This document shows, piece by piece, positions 20,401 to 29,400 of a DNA stretch of 37,979 nucleotides; within the stretch, counting starts at the first letter, position 1; every line of letters starts with the position of its first letter. The stretch lies in IMG/VR virus record IMGVR_UViG_3300020411_002746, positions 1 to 37,979 of that record; one strand, 5' to 3'. The notes under the pieces were generated by a model. The model did not search any database, was not told where the DNA came from, and was given only the letters and a program-made list of their open reading frames with translations. This DNA is from a virus. A program made the translations under genes and the position numbers.

Positions 20401-23400
20401 ACGTGGATATGAATGCTCAGAAGAATAATTATCTTGTCCACAGGTAAATACTATTGAATTTGTTGCAATACCAACGATATTACCTGCAGTTTGTCCATGC
20501 CCAACGGATGTTACAATTAAATCTCCAGTTGCAGGATTATATTCAGCATCAGAAATATTATGATACTTAACAGTTGATATTCCAACATTAACAGTTACAG
20601 TATGAGGACTACTGGTTGTAACGGCAGTAACATCTATATTCTTTCCATCAACAGGATCAGTTGCACGAGGATAAGCATGTTGTGTAGCATTATTATCTTT
20701 AGTACAAGTAAATGTTAGAGTATTTCTTCCAATTCTAATGAAATCACTTGCAGTAATACCATGAGCATTAGCAAATGTTAATACAAGAACACCTGTAGCA
20801 GGATCATAAGTTGCACCAGTTGGTGTTGTAGCAGCACCACCAACTTTAGTAACTGCACCAGCAGTAGCACTTACGAAAGTATGTGCATATTGTCCACCAT
20901 AGTATATGGCACTGGTTCCCGCACTTACAAACTTATGAGGATATTCTGCACCAACTGTAGCAACAATAGTAGCAGCACTTCCAACATGTTGTGGATCAGA
21001 TATTGCAATACCAACTTGTCCACTATATCCAGATCCAAATGTTCCTGTAGTTCCTATACCAATAGAAGTTATTGCACCATCAGCGTTCACTGTAGTGGTG
21101 ACTGATGCTCCTACAAGAGGTGCATAACCCAATCCACCTGTAGATCCAAGAGAAACAATTACACCGCCTCTTGGGATCTGATTCTGGTTAATATCATAAT
21201 CAACAGTTATAATATCATCCGTACCAGTTCTAGTAATTCCAGTAAAGGTTACACTAGTAATTCCAGCAGTTTCTGCAAATGCATAGTTATTTCCAGCATT
21301 ATTAACTGTATTTGGTGTTTGGAATACATCATTAATGAATACAAGATCACTTCCAGCTTCTACACCAGTTGTATTCTGACCTTCCTTATAAACAGTAAAT
21401 GATCTTCCAATTCCATTGAAACTTAGAGAAATATCATCATATACTTTATTACCAGTATAATCTGTACGAAGATAAACTCTACCATTAAATGTAGATTTCG
21501 CTTTTGCAAGAGCACTGGAGTTTAATCTATTATTATCTCCTCTACCATCAGGAGCATCAGTAAACCATATTTTATTTCCTACAATATTAAAAGCACCTTT
21601 GTATATTCTAATTGAACTTCCATCAGTATGAGTTGTTGCAGAAGTTCCAACAAATCCTCTCTTAACTTCAATAACAGGATATGTTCCAACACCAGAAATA
21701 GGTCCAACTGGAAGAGTACCTAATCCAACATTAAGAATATCAAGAAACTCATCATCTAATTTTACAATATCTCTTGGTTTTATTGATGAAATACCAGAAA
21801 GTGATAAGAATGTTAATCCAGCACCAATAGTTGAAGTATTATTTGCAAGAGTATATGATAATGGAGTATACATCAAAGGATATTGGGTTACACCATCAAC
21901 AGTAATTAATGCTTTTTCAAGCTTCTTCTTCATTTCAAGTCTATGATAATTACCTGTTCCTGTAGAAGTAAAGGTAAATCCTACACCTGGATTAGAAGAA
22001 GTTCCTCCAGAAGTACCAGTAATCTTAAATGTATCTTTAGTAACTTTAATAGCATAAACTGTTGTTGGACAAATAGTAGTTGATAAACCAACTTCAAATC
22101 TTTCTCTGAATGTAGTTCCAGTAGAAACATTATTCATAGTTAATGCCCAATCAACATCAGTTGAATAGAATGTTACACCTGTTCCTGCTGATGCTGATGC
22201 AACATTAGCACTCATTGTAATGGAATTAATTCCAATGTTTGTAATAGTTGATCCAGAACCTGATATTACAGCATCTGTTGATTGATTGAATACAATTGAT
22301 CCAATACTCAATAATGTTGTATTAGCAATACCTGTAATAACATTACTAGAAGCACTAGAATTACCTATAAAGTAATTGTATGATGTATTAATCCCTGTTA
22401 TTGAATAATCATCTACAAGCTTACCACTAGTTGCAAGATGTTCAATTGATTGACCAACTGCCATTGAAGTAGTATCTGCAATACCAGTAACAGTTGAGAA
22501 TCCAGCAATAATATCAGCAGTAAACTGTACACCTTGTACTCTAGCAGATCCAATACCAATAGGTGTTCCTTCAATACCAAGTAAAGTTGAATCTGGAGTA
22601 TAAATCAATTCTTCACCAGTTTCAAAGAAATGATTATCGATACTAAAGAGACCTGTAGCACGATTTAATATACTTGCAGTCTTTGGATTAAAGGTCTTTT
22701 GATATATTGGTATATTATTATAATTAACATCAAAATCTAACTTATCTTTACCAAATTCATTTAATGATCCATAGAATGCATTACTTATTTTTTCAATTGA
22801 TGTTCCATAAGTAAAGCTTCCTGGAATGTTAAACTCATCTTTATCAGCATATATTATTTGATTAAATGCCTGTACTTCTACATCGTCTGAAGCAAATTCT
22901 GGATCTGGATGAAATATAACTGAAAGAGTGTCTCCAGATAAAGCAGTTGAAAATGTTCCAATACCAGATGTACTACCAACAGATATAAATGGAGAATGCA
23001 TTGAAGCATGTCTATTTGTATCTAATGAAACCCATAGATTATGAACAGCTGCAGTAGATCCTACCCCAACTTTAATTATAGATTTATCAGAAAATTCTAG
23101 AGTTTTATCTAAAGTAAAGACAGTAGTTGCACCATTAGCAATCTTATACACAGATTCTAATCTTGCAGTTCTTTCTGTTCCAGCAATTTGATCAGGAACG
23201 AGATATCTATATGTTGCTATACCAGCAGTAGTAGATCCTATACCAACTACTTTAGTTTTAATAGTAACATTATCATTAACCATATTATCAAACTTCAATC
23301 TCATAATACCACTATCAACAGTTAATCCAAAAGTACCAATATAACTTCCAGAGAAACTTTGGAAATTATCAGTATCAAAATAAGATTCTGCTATATGAGT

Positions 23401-26400
23401 ATCTTGCCCATCATAATATCCAGCAACTTCAAAATAATTCTGCCTTTCAGTAGATTCATTTCTTACATGGGCATATCCAAAGAAAGCATCAAACTTATTC
23501 GATAATGATCTAAAGACTGTTGTACTAAAACCAAGTGTTCCAGATCCATTTGCTGGTCCCAATCTTTCTGTCTTAGAAGATAATCTAGTAAATCCAATAT
23601 CGGTAAATCCTACCCCAATATTAAATGGAGCAATATCAAATGATTCTCTATAAACTTTTAGATCATAACTAAAATCATTTGGATTTGTTGGGGTAAATCT
23701 TAAAACAGGATCTCCAACGTCTCCTAACAATGCACTAAAATCACCAAGTTTTGTATCGGTATACACATCTGCTTTATTTGCAGTAAATGTACTATCAAAA
23801 TTGTTTAGAACAACAACTTCACTTAATTGGCTAGTTTGTTTTTCTTCATCTGTTACTTGTATTAAGAACTTAGAATAGAAATCTGTAATAGAATATAATG
23901 ATACATCAGTAAAAGTCTGCCTATTTAATTCAGAACTTGAAAAAGCACCACTAATATCATCTATTTGAAGAACCCTATTAGTATCACATAAAATATAATC
24001 TGTTAATTTCTTACTTTGGAAAAGAATAAATCTAGAGAAATCTGCACCAGGATCATAATCTGCAACTAAATCAAAATTATTAATAGTATCAACTCTTCTT
24101 GAAGATATGAAATCTAACACAGGAGATAGAGATTGTGTTACTCCTATAGCAACTTGTGCTTTTGAAAGTACTTCAGTATCAGCAAAATTCTTCATTCCTA
24201 CTGTATGAACCAGTTTATTAACTGGATCAACCATCTTATCCCAAGTTATTGGACTCTTAACAGTGTATGAAAGATTTTGATAATAATCATTATCTGGTAT
24301 TACTTGAAGATCATTACTTAACTGTCCAGTATCATCTTTCCATCCAAATTCTTTTCTATTCGCATAATCAATTACAAATCTATTTTCATATGCATCAATA
24401 CTATGAACTGTAGCAAAATTACCAGATGTTGCTCCAATTAAAACATCACCAACTTTTACTTCATAATCACCAACAACTTTAATAAAACTCTTATCTACAA
24501 CTTTAATTTGTAAATCTGTTAGAGTATCATTTATTTTAATAAATTCTTCAACATAGAAAAGACTTGGTACTCTAGTAATAGAAAATTCAGGATAATTATC
24601 AGATTTAACAATAGAAGTAAATGTAGTCTCAGAACCTAAAGGATTTCCAGCATTGGTAGTATAATCTCCAATATTATATTCTAAAACAGCTGGATTAGAG
24701 TTTGTATATGAAGTTACTCTAAAGAAATTATAATTATGATCTGTTGAGTTGAATCCATCACCTGGAGTTGTTACATTTCCTAAATCATCAGTTTGTGATT
24801 TTCTACCAAGACCTTCAACAAAAATCTTATCACCAACTTTAAATGGTGGAACAATAAATCCATCAATAGCTGGTGTATTAAGTTCTAATGTTACAACACC
24901 AGTATTTGAATTATAATTTGTTATTCTTACAACTTGTATTCCATTACTATTCCTTATAGTATAAAGTCTATGAGATACTGCATCTAATCCTTTTGGCTCA
25001 TCAATAATTTCAATACCTTCTATTGAATTGGAATTAAATGATGGATCAACTCTTAATGCTCCACTATCAACAACTTTTTTAGTATATTCATTAACTAGAA
25101 CAACATCTGGTGGAGAAGTATAATTTCTACCTCCACTAATAACTTCTATTCTTGTTATTTTTTCAGATCCTTCTAATCCAAGATGAGTAAAGATCTCTGC
25201 TTGAGGATTAAGAGTTGTATCTGATGAATATTCAAATCCCTCATTTATAATTCTAAATTCATTAAGTTTACCAATACTATTGGTTTTTGGTCTAATAATT
25301 GCATTATTACCAAGAGAAGTTGATGTTCCAGTAGACAATCCACTAATAGTTGGAAGTTTCTTGTAATTTGCACCACCAGAAATAATATTTAATTTGGTTA
25401 TTGGTCCACTAGCACTTAAAGAAGATGTAGTATATTTTAAATCAGTACAATCAGATTGAATATACTTTAATCTTTCCGGAACTTCATCCAAAGAAATAAA
25501 GAATGAAGTAGAACCTATTCCAAAAGCAGTAAATGATCCTTTATAAACACTATCTCTATATAAAATTTCAGAATAATCCTTAACGTCTTTATCAGGATCA
25601 ACAATTACACCAGTCTTTTCTAAAGAATAATATAATTTAGTAGGTAAATCTTTATTATATGTAATGCTAGCTGTTGCATATGTATTAATACCAACAGTTC
25701 CATTTCTTACCACTGAGAATGTATTAGTTGTTCCTGTCGAAACAAATTGGTTACTTACATTCTGATCATAGAATAATTTAAACTGATAATCTATTAATGA
25801 ACTATCAGATAAATCAAATACTACATTATTATTTTTAATAACTTCAATTTGAGGATTAACTTTACTTATTTCTTGAACTGCTCCTCCAGTACTACCAATA
25901 CTAATAATTTTTGGTGGATCTGAGAATACATCTATATAAGTATTTGCTAATTTAATATTATTATCATCTATCTTATATACAAAATAAGATCCTGTATCTA
26001 ATCCAGCAGCAATATCATTATCACCTGCAGAATAGAAAACTTTATCTCCAGAATTTAATTGATGGCTATTAAGATTAAAACTACTATGTAATCTATCTGT
26101 ACCATAAGATGAATTTCTAACTAAACTTGAAGTAAATCCTATAGGATTAATAAGAATCTTATTATAAGTGTTATTATACTTAACTTTTATAGAAACATCT
26201 TCATCAACACCTAGAGAAAGTCTTGGTTTAACATCTAATTCAATTTTATCTTGATTAGTTAAATTATGTACTGTTGAAATTGCTACTAGAGTTTTAATTT
26301 TACTAGCAGTAGCAACTAATTGAGTCTTAGTAGATTCTAAAGAATAATTGTAACTATTGGAACCATTATTATTAAAGAATAACCCACTTGTGCTTGTTGT

Positions 26401-29400
26401 TAATCCAATTTGTGTTACAAGACCTACAAAATCTTTTCCTTGATTTACAACATATACTGTTTGTTCATCACCACTTACTGGTAAATTAATATTAGGTCCA
26501 GAAGAAGTATTTCTGACTTGTATTGCATTATCACTACTATTTTTTCTTAAAACAAGTGCTTGATTTGTTTTAAATGGATGATTTGGTAAATAAATGCTTT
26601 GAGTTGGTATTGATATAACTTTTTTAGTATTACCAACAAAATGAGCAATAGATGACTCTGTACCTGTTGCTACACCTACACCAACAGACTGATTTGGGTT
26701 AAAGTAAACTTTATCATCCTTCTCAGATTCAAAATAATCCGATGCTAATGGAATAGTAAATGAATCTGCTCTAAAGTAAATATTAGTACCTATAGTATGA
26801 GCAACACCAGTTAATTCTCTCTTAACTCTTATTATATTTTGATCATCATACCTATCAATAACAATTAAGTTTTCTGTTCCAATACCAACAGATGTTCCTG
26901 CACCAATTAGAGGTGGTATACTAGAAACATAGATGTCTGTAACAATACCAGAAGTAGAATGTTCTGGTAGATCATCAATCAAATAAGATGTTTCTGAAGT
27001 AACCCCTATTATATGAGAATCTAATAAACCATCTACGTGAGTAGTAACACCTGAAATCGTAATTCTATCACCATTTAGAAGATTGTGTGTTTTTGGTGAA
27101 AAATTACCATCATAATGAGTATATACTCTTAAATTTTCTTGATTTTCCCAAACAATAACTGAATTTTCAAATTTATCATAGGAAGTAGTTAAATCTACAA
27201 TCTCTTTACCATCAACAGAAGTAACTTCTGCAGTCGCTCCACCACCTTCAGTATTTGTATTATCAAAATTAACAGTATTTCCAACCTTATAATCTGTTCC
27301 TGGATTAACAATAGTTAATGAATCTATAGTTCCTCTAGAAGCAGACTCAATAATAGCAGTTTGATTATATTCTTCGTTAGATTCAACTAAGAAATCATTT
27401 CCAGAATAATCTTGTCTTACTCTATAAGGATAAGTATTTCTAACTAATTCTGAATTAATAAAATTAAAATCTTGATTGAGTATTGTTACTGAAGGATTTG
27501 ATCTATAAGTATCACCTATAAAGTAAGGAAATGCTGCCTTTAATGTATTATTATCAAAATTAGTAGTTACTCCAGCATGATATGCATAAACGCCATTAGG
27601 AAATTCTGGTGTTTTTGTAAATCTACCATTATGAGCATCTAAATGCCCAGTACTAGCAAATTTATAATCTTCAACAAAATAACCTAATTCAAAATCAGTT
27701 AATGGAGGTCTATCGATAATATTATATTGTGATGCACTATATCCTGTTTCTAATTTTACAATTGAAGATGTTAAATCTTTTGGATCATCATATCCAAATG
27801 GTCCATAAATTGGATTACCATCATTAGCCCATCCTATAACTCCAGAATGACCTGTATCTGGATTTGGATCACCTACTGCAGTACCATCTCTAATAGTTGA
27901 ATATCCAACGATAGTATATGATAAATCGTCTTTATTCTCATATAATACCTCATCACCAAATCTAGCATAGTTATTAACTACGAGTGGTCTTACGCTTGGA
28001 TCTAAAACACAATTTCTACCAGGAGGAGTTATAGAAATTGAAGTACTATTATCTTCATAATTCGTTCCTTTATTAAGAACAACAACATCAATAATTCTAC
28101 CATTTGCAACAACTGCTCTTATTTTTGCACCAGCACCTTTACCTTTAACAGTTAGATCTGGAGCAGCATTAAAGAATGATCCACCATTCTGAACTTCTAC
28201 TGCAATTAACTTACCATCTTTTACAATTGACTTCAATTGAGCAGAAAGTCCATTTTTAATTGTTAAAGATGGTTTTCTTTCAAAATTGAGAATTTTTGAT
28301 CCATATCCAGTTCCTTTTTCATATGCAAATACATCAACTATTTCACCTCTAACAATTGGAGTTGCTGTAATAGTACCTATAGAACCACCAGTAATTTCAG
28401 CATTTACATTAATAGTAACGGGTGGGTATGAAATCCTTTGCCATCCAGTACCTGGAAACTTAAATCTTACAAAATTCCTACTTTCATAATAGTACTCTGC
28501 AGTAGATTTAAAGAATGGACTTGCATCACTAATAGATGATCCAGTATTTGTAATTGCTGTTGGTGAAACGTCAAATGCAGTTACTGAACCAGAATTCTTA
28601 CAGCACAATAATATAGTTCCAGGAACGTCTTTAAGTGGTGCTTTTGATGGTGTAAAGTCTGAAATATATCTTGCAGCACCTTTAACTAACCTCAAGTTGG
28701 AAATATTTCCATTAAAATTACCAGCACTAGCAGTTGCACTTCCAATTCTAGGTTGTGGAGAATCATTATTAGCAGTTATACTAGTAGTATAAGTTGTTGA
28801 AACATCTAATATACCATCAATAAACAATCTTAATGTTCCAGATGATCGAGTTACAGCAATATGATGCCATACATCATCATTAACAAGTTTAGCACCATTA
28901 GTATCTAAGTTACCTGTACTAGCATCTACAAGATGAATTGTACCAGCAGGTGAACTATCTACTGTTATTTGGAAATTACCAACACCATTGCTACCACCAT
29001 TAGTCTGCCAAATACGTCTTTCTCTACCAGAATCAGCACTAGAATCAGCAGTTTTTATCCAACATTCAAATGTGAAATCCTCAGTTCCAATAACAAAATC
29101 AGAATGATCACCAATATCAAGTCTATCACCATCTCCATCAAATAAAACTGATCCTATTTTTTCTTCTGTAACACCAACATCTGATAATTGGAAACTATCA
29201 TCATTTAATTTCATTACATAATAGGAATTTTCACTAGAAAGACCTATTACTGGATTTCCTATAGTTCCAGTATTAGTATCTTCATAACTGTAATTTACTA
29301 TTTCACCATCATTAAATCCATGATTTTTGAAATTTATAGTACTTACAGATGTTGTAATACCAGTAGGAGCAACTCTCATTACTCTATTTTCATATCCATA

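Noticed and set aside
16370-20970. CRISPR-like or DNA-level direct repeats
   Set aside because: The repeats are conserved as protein, with variable spacing and many synonymous and other changes. There are no equal-length repeats separated by unique spacers.
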